Shown piece after piece: positions 17,252 to 24,939 of a stretch of 64,000 nucleotides of DNA. The translations under genes and the position numbers were made by a program. Location: contig CADCLS010000010.1 in NCBI GenBank assembly GCA_902802375.1, forward strand, positions 48,191 through 112,190, in the 5' to 3' direction. Under the pieces are notes generated by a model that saw only the letters and a program-made list of their open reading frames with translations, searched no databases and was not told where the DNA came from. Positions within the stretch are counted from its first letter, which is position 1. Each line of letters opens with the position of its first letter. This DNA comes from Oscillospiraceae bacterium (GTDB taxonomy: Bacteria > Bacillota > Clostridia > Oscillospirales > Acutalibacteraceae).

Positions 17252-18384
17252 ATTTAATGACGAGAGTATTAAGGCGTGCTTTTTGGATAATTTGCAAGTT
17301 TTTGCCGGTAAAGAAAAACAAGATAGTCTTTCAGTCGTATTACGGTCGCGGCTACGGTGATAATCCAAAATATATTGCAGAAGCACTTTATAAAAAGGGA
17401 AACAATATTGATTTTGTTTGGGTTGTAAACGGAATTGAAGATCCAAATCTTCCTTCATATTTCAGACCGGTTTTGTTTAGGGGATTTCATTATATTTATG
17501 AAATGTCTACTGCAAAAATATGGGTTGACAACTCAAGAAAAGAGTTTTGCATTAAAAAGCGAAACCAGTATTATATGCAAACTTGGCATGGCGGTTTTAC
17601 GCTGAAAAAGATAGAAAAATCAGTGGAAGCTGAATTGGAAAGCAATTATGTCCGTCAGGCAAAGCTTGATGCGAAGCTGACCGATGTAATGCTTTCAAAT
17701 TGTACGGAATTGACCGATATATACCGCAAGGATTTCTGGTATGAAAACGGCGAAATTCTGGAATGCGGACTTCCAAGGAATGACAGACTTTTCAATTTTA
17801 CGCAATCTGATGTGGAAAGCATACGAAGAAAAGTCGGCATACCTGATGGCGTTCACTGCCTTCTGTATGCGCCCACTTTCAGAAAAGACAAAGGGTTAAA
17901 GGCATATGATTTAGATTATAAAGGCTGTTGCGAAGCTTTGGAAAAGCGGTTCGGAGGTTCATGGAAAATTCTTTTGAGGCTTCATCCTAATATATTCTCA
18001 AAATCAAACGATTTGAAGCTTGATGGTGAATATGTAATAAACGCCTCATACTATCCGGATATTCAAGAACTATATGTTGTCAGCGATTTACTCATAACAG
18101 ACTATTCCTCTGTAATATTTGATTTTATGCTATTGGACAGACCGGCTTTTCTGTATGCAAACGACATTTCTGATTATATGCAGGATAGAGGCTTTTATAT
18201 AAGCCTTTCGGATTTGCCTTTCCCTCTTTCGGAAAACAACGCTGAAATGATAAGCACATTGGAAAACTTTGACAGAAAAGAATATGATATCGGCTTGGAG
18301 AATTTTAGGAAAGAACAAAAGTTTTTTGATAACGGTTCTGCTTCTGAATCTGCGGCAGAATGGATATTAAATCATATGAAATGA
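17248..18384 (+). CDS. CDP-glycerol glycerophosphotransferase (TagB/TagF-like)
   Basis: A 378-residue enzyme predicted to transfer glycerol phosphate from CDP-glycerol to a glycan or teichoic-acid-like chain. Family motifs visible: FQSYYGRGYGDNPKYIAEAL near 30-50, YMQTWHGG near 110, LRLHPN near 235, and SDLLITDYSSVIFDFMLL near 280. The length is that of single-domain TagB-like enzymes rather than long TagF polymerases. With tagD next door, which makes the donor, it indicates glycerol-phosphate decoration of the polymer. Confidence 0.9.
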   Translation: MNLMTRVLRRAFWIICKFLPVKKNKIVFQSYYGRGYGDNPKYIAEALYKKGNNIDFVWVVNGIEDPNLPSYFRPVLFRGFHYIYEMSTAKIWVDNSRKEFCIKKRNQYYMQTWHGGFTLKKIEKSVEAELESNYVRQAKLDAKLTDVMLSNCTELTDIYRKDFWYENGEILECGLPRNDRLFNFTQSDVESIRRKVGIPDGVHCLLYAPTFRKDKGLKAYDLDYKGCCEALEKRFGGSWKILLRLHPNIFSKSNDLKLDGEYVINASYYPDIQELYVVSDLLITDYSSVIFDFMLLDRPAFLYANDISDYMQDRGFYISLSDLPFPLSENNAEMISTLENFDRKEYDIGLENFRKEQKFFDNGSASESAAEWILNHMK

Positions 18385-18394
18385 GGTTAAAAAA

Positions 18395-18811
18395 ATGAAA
18401 AGAGTTATAACCTACGGTACTTTTGATTTGCTTCATTACGGACACATTAATATTTTGCGCCGCGCAAAAGAACTCGGCGATTATTTAATCGTGGCACTGT
18501 CAACAGATGAATTTAATTCCCAAAAAAAAGGTAAGGTAACCTATTTTTCTTATGAACAGCGCAAGTTGCTTTTGGAGTCGCTCAGATATGTTGATTTGGT
18601 AATTCCGGAAGAAAACTGGGAACAAAAGGTTGAAGATATTAAGCTTTATAAGGTTGACACTTTCGTAATGGGGGACGATTGGAAGGGAAAGTTTGATTTT
18701 CTAAAGGATTATTGCGAAGTTGTATATCTGCCGCGTACACCTGAAATTTCCACAACACAGATTAAAAAAGATCTTTTTGAGCAAAACCTGTCAGGCGATA
18801 AAACAAAATAA
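18395..18811 (+). CDS. tagD: Glycerol-3-phosphate cytidylyltransferase
   Basis: A 138-residue enzyme that makes CDP-glycerol from CTP and glycerol 3-phosphate. The nucleotidyltransferase motif GTFDLLHYGHINIL starts at residue 8 with the catalytic HxGH at 14-17. The second signature, EISTTQIKK, is near the C-terminus. Length is typical. It supplies the donor for the preceding glycerophosphotransferase and is the last gene of the polymer operon. Confidence 0.93.
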   Translation: MKRVITYGTFDLLHYGHINILRRAKELGDYLIVALSTDEFNSQKKGKVTYFSYEQRKLLLESLRYVDLVIPEENWEQKVEDIKLYKVDTFVMGDDWKGKFDFLKDYCEVVYLPRTPEISTTQIKKDLFEQNLSGDKTK

Positions 18812-18815
18812 ATAA

Positions 18816-18861
18816 ACGCCTCCCAAATGGCAACAATAAGTCATAAGGGAGGTGTTTTTTT
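18816..18861 (+). terminator. Terminator whose stem contains the next gene's Shine-Dalgarno
   Basis: ACGCCTCCC (18816-18824) pairs with GGGAGGTGT (18847-18855), with one G-U pair, followed by seven T. It looks like the tagD operon terminator, yet GGGAGG is also the ribosome-binding site of the ORF starting at 18862. Confidence 0.65.
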
Positions 18862-19041
18862 ATGCAAAGCGGTTCATCGAATTTTATAAAAGGTATGGGT
18901 ACGGGGATGGTTGCCGGCGCCGCAGTGGTAGTTGTAGGTAAAATGCTGATGCAGGACAAGCACAACATAACAAAAGGCTCCACCAAGCTCATTAAGGCTA
19001 TGGGCGAGATAGTTGACGGCGTGCAAACCATGTTCAAATAA
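18862..19041 (+). CDS. Small hypothetical protein (59 aa)
   Basis: The ATG at 18862 has GGGAGG eight bases upstream. The 59-residue product starts MQSGSSNFIKGMGTGM, has a glycine/alanine/valine-rich hydrophobic segment (about 12-29, GTGMVAGAAVVVVGKML), and then an amphipathic lysine-rich helix. It resembles single-span small membrane proteins of the YtxH kind, but I cannot name a family. Coding is supported by the ribosome-binding site and sensible composition only. Confidence 0.7.
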   Translation: MQSGSSNFIKGMGTGMVAGAAVVVVGKMLMQDKHNITKGSTKLIKAMGEIVDGVQTMFK

Positions 19042-19044
19042 CAA

Positions 19045-19080
19045 TAAAAAAAACAGGCCTATGCAAAAGCATAGGTCTGT
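19045..19080 (-). terminator. Terminator of the surface-protein gene
   Basis: ACAGGCCTATGC (19053-19064) pairs with GCATAGGTCTGT (19069-19080). On the minus strand the hairpin ends in eight T, so it serves the gene at 19098-19619. It lies only a few bases past the small ORF and may stop both strands. Confidence 0.8.
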
Positions 19081-19097
19081 AAAACTTTAATTTGAAA

Positions 19098-19619
19098 TTA
19101 TTTTGAAAGCTGACGCTTTGCACCGAAAACAACCGCACCTGCCGCAAGCAATAAAACAACGGCATACATAACATCTATATCGCCGGTTTTCGGTGAATCC
19201 TTTTGAGTATCCTGAGGCTTACTGCCCTTTGCAGGATCGGTAATCTTACCTGCGTAGTTACCGGCTATCGCGATTTTATTGATAGGAACGATAACGATTT
19301 TATCAGAAGAAAGGTTGCCTTCCTTAACGGTGTAATCAGTACCCTCTTTTGCTTCTGTGTAAGTACCGTCGTCATTTACAATGAAAATGGTCCAACCGTC
19401 AAACTTGCCGTATGTCTTTTCGTCAGCCACAACGGTAACAGAGCTATCGTCGGCAATATCTACGAATGTGTCAACCGGTACAACGGTTCCGTCTTGCTTA
19501 GTACCAACGCCTTTTATTACAACAACTTTATTTGATGGACTCTCAGCAGCAAAAGCAGTTACAGAAAGCGTAAATGCCAAGCATACGCAAAGAAGAATAG
19601 CTAATACTTTTTTCATCAT
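19098..19619 (-). CDS. Secreted protein with sortase-type C-terminus
   Basis: A 173-residue protein. The N-terminus has a signal peptide (KKVLAILLCVCLAFTLSVTAFA, cut after AFA). The mature part is short, acidic and beta-rich. The C-terminus has SPKTGD, a hydrophobic stretch and a basic tail (KRQLSK), the layout of cell-wall sorting signals with Ser replacing Leu of LPXTG. It may be sorted by a variant sortase or remain in the membrane. ATG at 19619 is chosen because GGAGG lies five bases upstream. It is monocistronic. Confidence 0.75.
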   Translation of the reverse strand: MMKKVLAILLCVCLAFTLSVTAFAAESPSNKVVVIKGVGTKQDGTVVPVDTFVDIADDSSVTVVADEKTYGKFDGWTIFIVNDDGTYTEAKEGTDYTVKEGNLSSDKIVIVPINKIAIAGNYAGKITDPAKGSKPQDTQKDSPKTGDIDVMYAVVLLLAAGAVVFGAKRQLSK

Positions 19620-19651
19620 ATATACCTCCAAAGATAATTTTAGACATACAT

Positions 19652-19680
19652 ATTATAGCGCAAGTTTTTCAAAATGTAAA
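19652..19680 (-). promoter_or_regulatory. Promoter of the surface-protein gene
   Basis: Minus strand: TTTACA (19680-19675), 17-base spacer, TATAAT (19657-19652). Confidence 0.75.
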
Positions 19681-19707
19681 GCATTTTTTGTTTTTTTTTC
19701 ATTCTTG

Positions 19708-19736
19708 TTGATTAGTATGCATATTTATGGTAAAAT
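19708..19736 (+). promoter_or_regulatory. Promoter of prfC
   Basis: TTGATT (19708-19713), 17-base spacer, TAAAAT (19731-19736). Confidence 0.6.
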
Positions 19737-19769
19737 TTATTTGTTTTAACGAAAACAGGAGGGATTTTT

Positions 19770-21359
19770 TTGGATTTACGCGATGAAATACGGCGAAGAA
19801 GAACCTTTGCAATAATTTCCCACCCCGACGCGGGAAAGACAACGCTCACCGAAAAACTGCTGCTTTATGGAGGCGCTATTCAAACGGCAGGCTCGGTAAA
19901 GGGTAAAGCAACGGCTAAGCATGCAGTGTCGGACTGGATGGAGCTTGAAAAGCAAAGAGGTATTTCGATTACTTCGTCTGTAATGCAGTTTGAATATGAA
20001 GGCTTTTGTGTGAACATTCTTGACACACCCGGCCACCAGGACTTTTCGGAGGATACCTACCGCACCCTTATGGCGGCGGACAGCGTGGTTATGGTAATAG
20101 ACGCGGCAAAAGGTATCGAACCGCAGACGAGGAAGCTGTTCAAGGTAACGGCTATGCGCCACATACCGATATTTACATTTATAAACAAGCTCGACCGTGA
20201 CGCGCGAGACCCGTTTGAGCTGTTAGACCAGCTCGAAAAGGAGTTCGGCATAGGCACTTATCCGTGCAACTGGCCTATCGGAAGCGGTGTGGACTTTAAG
20301 GGCGTTTTCGATAGGGAAAAAAGGCAGATTTTAGCTTTTTCGGATATGCATAAGGGGCAGATGAAGTTGGAACCGATAGAATGCGACCTGTCCGATACCG
20401 AGAAGCTTGACGGTATAATAGGCGAGTATTCGCGCCGCGAGCTTATAGACCAGATAGAGCTTTTAGACGGCGCAAGCTTCGAGTTTGATTTAGACTTGGT
20501 ACGCTGCGGAAAGCTTACCCCCGTTTTCTTCGGCTCGGCACTTACTAACTTCGGCGTTGAACCTTTCCTCGAAAGCTTCCTTAAAATGACAACTCCGCCT
20601 CTCATCCGCGCGGCAAAGCAGGGTGAGATTACGCCTGACGACGAGCATTTTTCCGCCTTTGTTTTCAAAATTCAGGCTAATATGAATAAGGCTCACCGTG
20701 ACAGAATGACATTTATGCGTATCTGTTCGGGCAAATTTGAGCGCGATAAGGATTATTTGCATATACAGTCGGGCAAGACGCTAAGACTTTCTCAGCCTCA
20801 GCAGATTATGGCGGATAACCGACAGATAATCAACGAAGCATACGCCGGCGATATAATAGGCGTTTTCGATCCCGGAATTTTCTCGATTGGCGATACTGTT
20901 TGCGATAAGGCAAAAAAGGTAGAGTTTGAGGGGATACCCACATTTGCGCCCGAACACTTTGCCGTAATTGAGCATAAAGACAGCTTAAAGCGCAAACAAT
21001 TTGTAAAGGGCGTTGAACAAATAGCCAGGGAGGGCGCGATACAGATTTTCCACGAGCCTAATACCGGTATGGAGAGGGTAATAGTAGGCGTTGTGGGCGT
21101 GCTTCAGTTTGAGGTACTCGAATACCGCCTTAAAAACGAGTACGGCGTTGAGGTTATAAGAAATAATATGCCCTATCAGTTTATAAGGTGGATAAAAACG
21201 CCCGGCACAGATGTGAAATCCCTTAATCTTACTTCCGATACAAAGTGGGTACAGGATTTTCGCGGTAACGACCTGCTTATATTTACAAGCGAATGGAACA
21301 TCAACTGGGCGCTTGATAAAAACGAAGGCTTGATTTTGGAAGAATTCAGCAAGGAATAG
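19770..21359 (+). CDS. prfC: Peptide chain release factor 3
   Basis: A 529-residue translational GTPase that recycles RF1/RF2 after termination. The G1 loop SHPDAGKTT is at about 17-25, G3 DTPGHQDFSEDTYR near 86-99, and G4 NKLD near 139. The insertion KGKATAKHAVSDWMELEKQRGISI separates RF3 from EF-G. Length matches the family. TTG at 19770 follows AGGAGGG; no in-frame ATG lies near. Its stop abuts the SDR gene, so the two are probably co-transcribed. Confidence 0.95.
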   Translation: MDLRDEIRRRRTFAIISHPDAGKTTLTEKLLLYGGAIQTAGSVKGKATAKHAVSDWMELEKQRGISITSSVMQFEYEGFCVNILDTPGHQDFSEDTYRTLMAADSVVMVIDAAKGIEPQTRKLFKVTAMRHIPIFTFINKLDRDARDPFELLDQLEKEFGIGTYPCNWPIGSGVDFKGVFDREKRQILAFSDMHKGQMKLEPIECDLSDTEKLDGIIGEYSRRELIDQIELLDGASFEFDLDLVRCGKLTPVFFGSALTNFGVEPFLESFLKMTTPPLIRAAKQGEITPDDEHFSAFVFKIQANMNKAHRDRMTFMRICSGKFERDKDYLHIQSGKTLRLSQPQQIMADNRQIINEAYAGDIIGVFDPGIFSIGDTVCDKAKKVEFEGIPTFAPEHFAVIEHKDSLKRKQFVKGVEQIAREGAIQIFHEPNTGMERVIVGVVGVLQFEVLEYRLKNEYGVEVIRNNMPYQFIRWIKTPGTDVKSLNLTSDTKWVQDFRGNDLLIFTSEWNINWALDKNEGLILEEFSKE

Positions 21360-21368
21360 GTGAAAAAT

Positions 21369-22127
21369 ATGAAAGCAGCGGTAATCACCGGTGCGTCGTC
21401 GGGTCTTGGAGCCGAATTTGTAAAGGCGGTCATAAAAGAGCGCCGGGAAATCGAGAAAATTGTGGTAATTGCAAGGCGCGAAGGCAGACTTCTGGAATTA
21501 AAAGAGAATTACGGAGATATTATATATCCGCTTCCCCTTGATTTAACAGACGAGGGTGCCGGAGGAGAGCTTAAAGAAGTTTGTGATAACGAAAACTTCG
21601 ATATAAGGCTTCTTATAAATAATGCCGGCTTCGGCAAGCTGGCAAACTTTACGGATATAAGTACGCGTGATAACGCGCTTATGGTGCGACTTAACTGCGA
21701 AGCGCTTAATACTGTGACAAGCGTTTGTCTTCCCTTTATGCGTGAGGGCGCCGAGATTATTAACACCTGCTCGATAGCTTCTTTCGCGCCTAATATCAGA
21801 ATGGCGACATATAGCTCTACAAAGGCGTATGTGATGAGCCTCAGCAGAGCGTTGCGCGAAGAATTAAAACCTCAAAAGATAAATGTGCTCGCCTGCTGTC
21901 CCGGTCCTATGGACACCGAGTTTTTACCCGTTGCGAATATAGAAAAGGGGATAAGTCATGCGTTTGACACTCTGCCGCGCGTAAATGTTGCCGAAATGGC
22001 GGAAAAGTCACTGAGAGCCAGCGCTCACAAAAGGGCGGTTTATACAAACAAGCTTTTCTACAAGTTTTACAGACTCGTCGCAAAAATACTTCCTCACTCA
22101 CTTGTTATGAAAATGGCAAAGACCTGA
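21369..22127 (+). CDS. Short-chain dehydrogenase/reductase
   Basis: A 252-residue NAD(P)-dependent oxidoreductase. The nucleotide-binding GASSGLG is at about 7-13, NNAGFG near 85, the catalytic Ser-Tyr-Lys are in SIASF...YSSTKAY near 137-156, and PGPMDTEF follows. Basic residues after the second strand (RREGR) favour NADP. Substrate unknown. The ATG at 21369 has AGGTG upstream; an in-frame GTG at 21360 overlaps that site and is less likely. It is coupled to prfC. Confidence 0.88.
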   Translation: MKAAVITGASSGLGAEFVKAVIKERREIEKIVVIARREGRLLELKENYGDIIYPLPLDLTDEGAGGELKEVCDNENFDIRLLINNAGFGKLANFTDISTRDNALMVRLNCEALNTVTSVCLPFMREGAEIINTCSIASFAPNIRMATYSSTKAYVMSLSRALREELKPQKINVLACCPGPMDTEFLPVANIEKGISHAFDTLPRVNVAEMAEKSLRASAHKRAVYTNKLFYKFYRLVAKILPHSLVMKMAKT

Positions 22128-22161
22128 ACTCAGATGACAGACATCAGGTGGCATTTAAGTC
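22128..22161. repeat. Short CAGA-rich dispersed word
   Basis: CAGATGACAGACATCAGGTGG between two convergent genes. Related words occur at 28531-28556, 28937-28955 (reverse orientation) and 49080-49110, always intergenic. Confidence 0.35.
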
Positions 22162-22533
22162 TTAAAAATTATATTTTTTTATTCTTAAAGGTTTTTTAAG
22201 ATTTTTAGCAAAATCAATGGTTGATTTTGTGCCTCGGCTTTGCCCGTCCCAAAAGCAAATAACATAATCGCTTACCTCAACCATTGTTTTGTTTCTTTTG
22301 ATACCTGCACCCCTGCCGTAAACATCCCATTCGGCAGGGTATTTTTTTACCTTAAAGCCGTTATCTTTTGCATATTTTTCTCCGAGCAAATCCGCACCCC
22401 TTGCACCGCCGGATATAATGATTATTTCATTTTCTTTTCTTATTCTCGAAATGCACAAATCGATATATTCTTTTGCTCGGCTATAGTCGGTAAAGCTTCT
22501 TGAGCCTGCAATTAAAACTTTTTTCACTGACAT
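22162..22533 (-). CDS. SLOG-family protein (DUF2493-like)
   Basis: A 123-residue small Rossmann-like protein. KVLIAGSRSFTDY at the start, ISGGARGADLLGEKYA in the middle and the acidic aromatic stretch CFWDGQSRGTKSTIDFA near the end match the DUF2493/YspA-like SLOG group, thought to bind nucleotide-derived ligands. It stands alone on this strand and lies just downstream of the structured RNA. ATG at 22533 is chosen with GGGG upstream. Function is unknown, and no phage or defence genes surround it. Confidence 0.75.
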   Translation of the reverse strand: MSVKKVLIAGSRSFTDYSRAKEYIDLCISRIRKENEIIIISGGARGADLLGEKYAKDNGFKVKKYPAEWDVYGRGAGIKRNKTMVEVSDYVICFWDGQSRGTKSTIDFAKNLKKPLRIKKYNF

Positions 22534-22546
22534 AATAATACCCCAC

Positions 22547-22711
22547 AAAAAAGCACATCCCCGAAGAGATGTGCCGAAAAAGTGTTTCCCTCGGTTTCGC
22601 TACCACACTACACCGATAATATCCGCAAGGGAATTAAGAGAGAACACCTTTTACCAAGGTATTATCCCCCTGCGGAAACAAAATTATCGTTATTCAAATG
22701 TAGTGTGGTAT
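22547..22711 (-). ncRNA. Structured small RNA, possibly 6S RNA
   Basis: Read on the minus strand from a good promoter: ACCACACTACA (22709-22699) pairs with TGTAGTGTGGT (22612-22602), enclosing CGATAAT/ATTATCG and CCGCAGGG/CCCTTGCGG stems separated by internal loops, then an apical hairpin. A GCACATC/GATGTGC terminator with six T ends it at 22547. One long, interrupted hairpin of about 165 nt with its own promoter and terminator is the 6S (ssrS) pattern. Identity rests on shape only. Confidence 0.55.
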
Positions 22712-22717
22712 GCGATT

Positions 22718-22746
22718 ATTTTACCATAAAACACAAGCATTTGCAA
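22718..22746 (-). promoter_or_regulatory. Promoter of the structured RNA
   Basis: Minus strand: TTGCAA (22746-22741), 17-base spacer, TAAAAT (22723-22718). The predicted start is near 22711. Confidence 0.75.
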
Positions 22747-22752
22747 GGTTTA

Positions 22753-22783
22753 TAAAAAAATTCGCCTCCGCATTAGCGGAGGC
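22753..22783 (-). terminator. Terminator of the 3D/G5-domain gene
   Basis: GCCTCCGC (22764-22771) pairs with GCGGAGGC (22776-22783). T-rich on the minus strand after GAA. Confidence 0.85.
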
Positions 22784-22789
22784 TAAAGT

Positions 22790-23863
22790 TTAATCTAAAA
22801 TATAAATTTCAACATTCCTTCTTCCGAAATTATTCATAGAAGAGACAGAAGAGAAGAATAAATCAACATTTGTAGGTCTTGTTTTTATAAAACCGCCGGT
22901 GTCTGCCGCTATGGCGTAACCGTAAATATACTTGCCGTCACTCGATTTTATATACATTTTCGTGCCGTATGGAATGATTTTCGGGTTTACCGCAATATAG
23001 CCGGGCTTTGGAGCTACTCCCGTTGAACAGTTGTGCCCTGTATATGTGTAAGCCGTAGCCTGAACGGTTACATGCTTTTTGTAGTTTACGGGATTTCCCA
23101 TGGCGTCAAGCTCTATCGGTCTGTCAGGGGTGAGCCACGAGATTGTCTTTACCGCTGTGCTTGTCGTCACTGCCGGGCGGCGCGTGCCTATCGTCCTCAC
23201 CGCGTTTGTGGCGGACAGAAGAGTTACCCTGCCGTCAACCGCGGTCTCGACTACCTTGCCGTTTACTATTTTCTGAGTATAGTTTATCTGTTCAAGACCG
23301 TCTTTTCCCTCGGTAGTCGTTTTCTTGCCTACATCCATATTGTTCGAATAAACGGTTTCTATTGAATAGGGTATAGACTGTGTGTAGCTTCCGCTTAAAT
23401 AGTCTATATTCACATAATCTATATATGAGTCCTCGAAAACCTCACTGTCAAGCGCCGGTTCTACCATATCGAACTTATCTACCTTATAACCTGCAAGGCT
23501 TAAAACATCGCCTACTGTGTTATTCTCCTGCGCTTTAACGGATACGGTCTTGTCCCCATTAGTAACAAAAACAGAAAATGTTTTTAGAAGATTTACAACT
23601 GTTTTACCGTCAACAGCGTTGGCACTGTCTATTTTGTAATTTTCCAAATCAACTCCGGCGCATTTCACAGCGTTGCCCACGCTCGCGGAAAGAGAGTGTA
23701 TCAGCTTACTCTCACCGCTGAAGTTGATAACAAAAGTGTTTATTTGACCGAGAAAAAGAAATGTAGAAAAGATGAATGCCGCCGCCAATATCGCGCAAAG
23801 AACGGCTCTCGGTTTCATAAACCTTAGGGTGTTATTTAATGTTTTCCTTAAAACTTTTAACAT
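22790..23863 (-). CDS. Cell-wall protein with DUF348, G5 and 3D domains (YabE-like)
   Basis: A 357-residue exported protein anchored by an N-terminal membrane segment (about 18-37, AVLCAILAAAFIFSTFLFLG). A DUF348 domain is visible near 85-120 (VSVKAQENNTVGDVLSLAGY). A G5 domain lies near 145-215 (SIPYSIETVYSNNMDVGKKT), and a C-terminal 3D domain near 265-355 has TAYTYTG, YGTKMYI and the ADTGG motif. 3D domains resemble lytic transglycosylase barrels. Related YabE and stationary-phase proteins remodel peptidoglycan at germination or regrowth. ATG at 23863 has GGAG upstream. Confidence 0.88.
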   Translation of the reverse strand: MLKVLRKTLNNTLRFMKPRAVLCAILAAAFIFSTFLFLGQINTFVINFSGESKLIHSLSASVGNAVKCAGVDLENYKIDSANAVDGKTVVNLLKTFSVFVTNGDKTVSVKAQENNTVGDVLSLAGYKVDKFDMVEPALDSEVFEDSYIDYVNIDYLSGSYTQSIPYSIETVYSNNMDVGKKTTTEGKDGLEQINYTQKIVNGKVVETAVDGRVTLLSATNAVRTIGTRRPAVTTSTAVKTISWLTPDRPIELDAMGNPVNYKKHVTVQATAYTYTGHNCSTGVAPKPGYIAVNPKIIPYGTKMYIKSSDGKYIYGYAIAADTGGFIKTRPTNVDLFFSSVSSMNNFGRRNVEIYILD

Positions 23864-24134
23864 CAAATGTCTCCTTTTCCACGGAAATCCGTGCGAGCAT
23901 ACATTATATTCGTGCTTTTATTCAATGTCAAGCCGACAAAACGCACCTGATTTTGTTGATTTTGCACAAAAAACGACAGAAATTCAAATGGTTACAAATT
24001 TGTAACCGCCTTATTATGTGCATATTTTGGTAAATTTTGTCAAATCACTTGTGCAAACTTACAAATTTTTCCATAGATTGTCCACTCAAAGATAGTCTTG
24101 ACAAAATCGGGCATAAAAATTCAAGAAAAAAAGC

Positions 24135-24166
24135 TTTACAAACAGTCATAGTTATGTTATTATAAT
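24135..24166 (+). promoter_or_regulatory. Promoter of the pyrR operon
   Basis: TTTACA (24135-24140), 17-base spacer, TATTAT (24158-24163), overlapping a consensus TATAAT at 24161-24166. The RNA leader begins shortly after. Confidence 0.65.
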
Positions 24167-24180
24167 GGGCAGTAAAAAAA

Positions 24181-24300
24181 TCCTTTAAGCGCGGTACAGA
24201 GATACCGAAAAGGTGTGAATAAACGCATATTATGCTATATATAATATGTGTATGCTTTTTCGTATATGCCGCCGCGCCTAAATGCGCGGCGTTTTTATTT
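24181..24300 (+). promoter_or_regulatory. PyrR-binding leader with attenuator
   Basis: TCCTTTAA at 24181 followed by GGTA-CAGAGA-TACC and AAAAGG (to about 24213) is the PyrR-binding anti-antiterminator hairpin. Then an AT-rich CATATTAT/ATAATATG hairpin and a terminator (GCCGCGC 24271-24277 with GCGCGGC 24284-24290, then a T-rich run). With high UMP, PyrR stabilises the first hairpin and lets the terminator form. It controls pyrR and the uracil permease. Confidence 0.85.
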
Positions 24301-24303
24301 TAG

Positions 24304-24861
<558 letters not shown>

Positions 24862-24939
24862 TTTATATGATTAAATTGGGGATGCCCATTTAATATATTA
24901 AACCGTACCGAGTGTGCGGAATATAAAGGAGAAAAAAAT

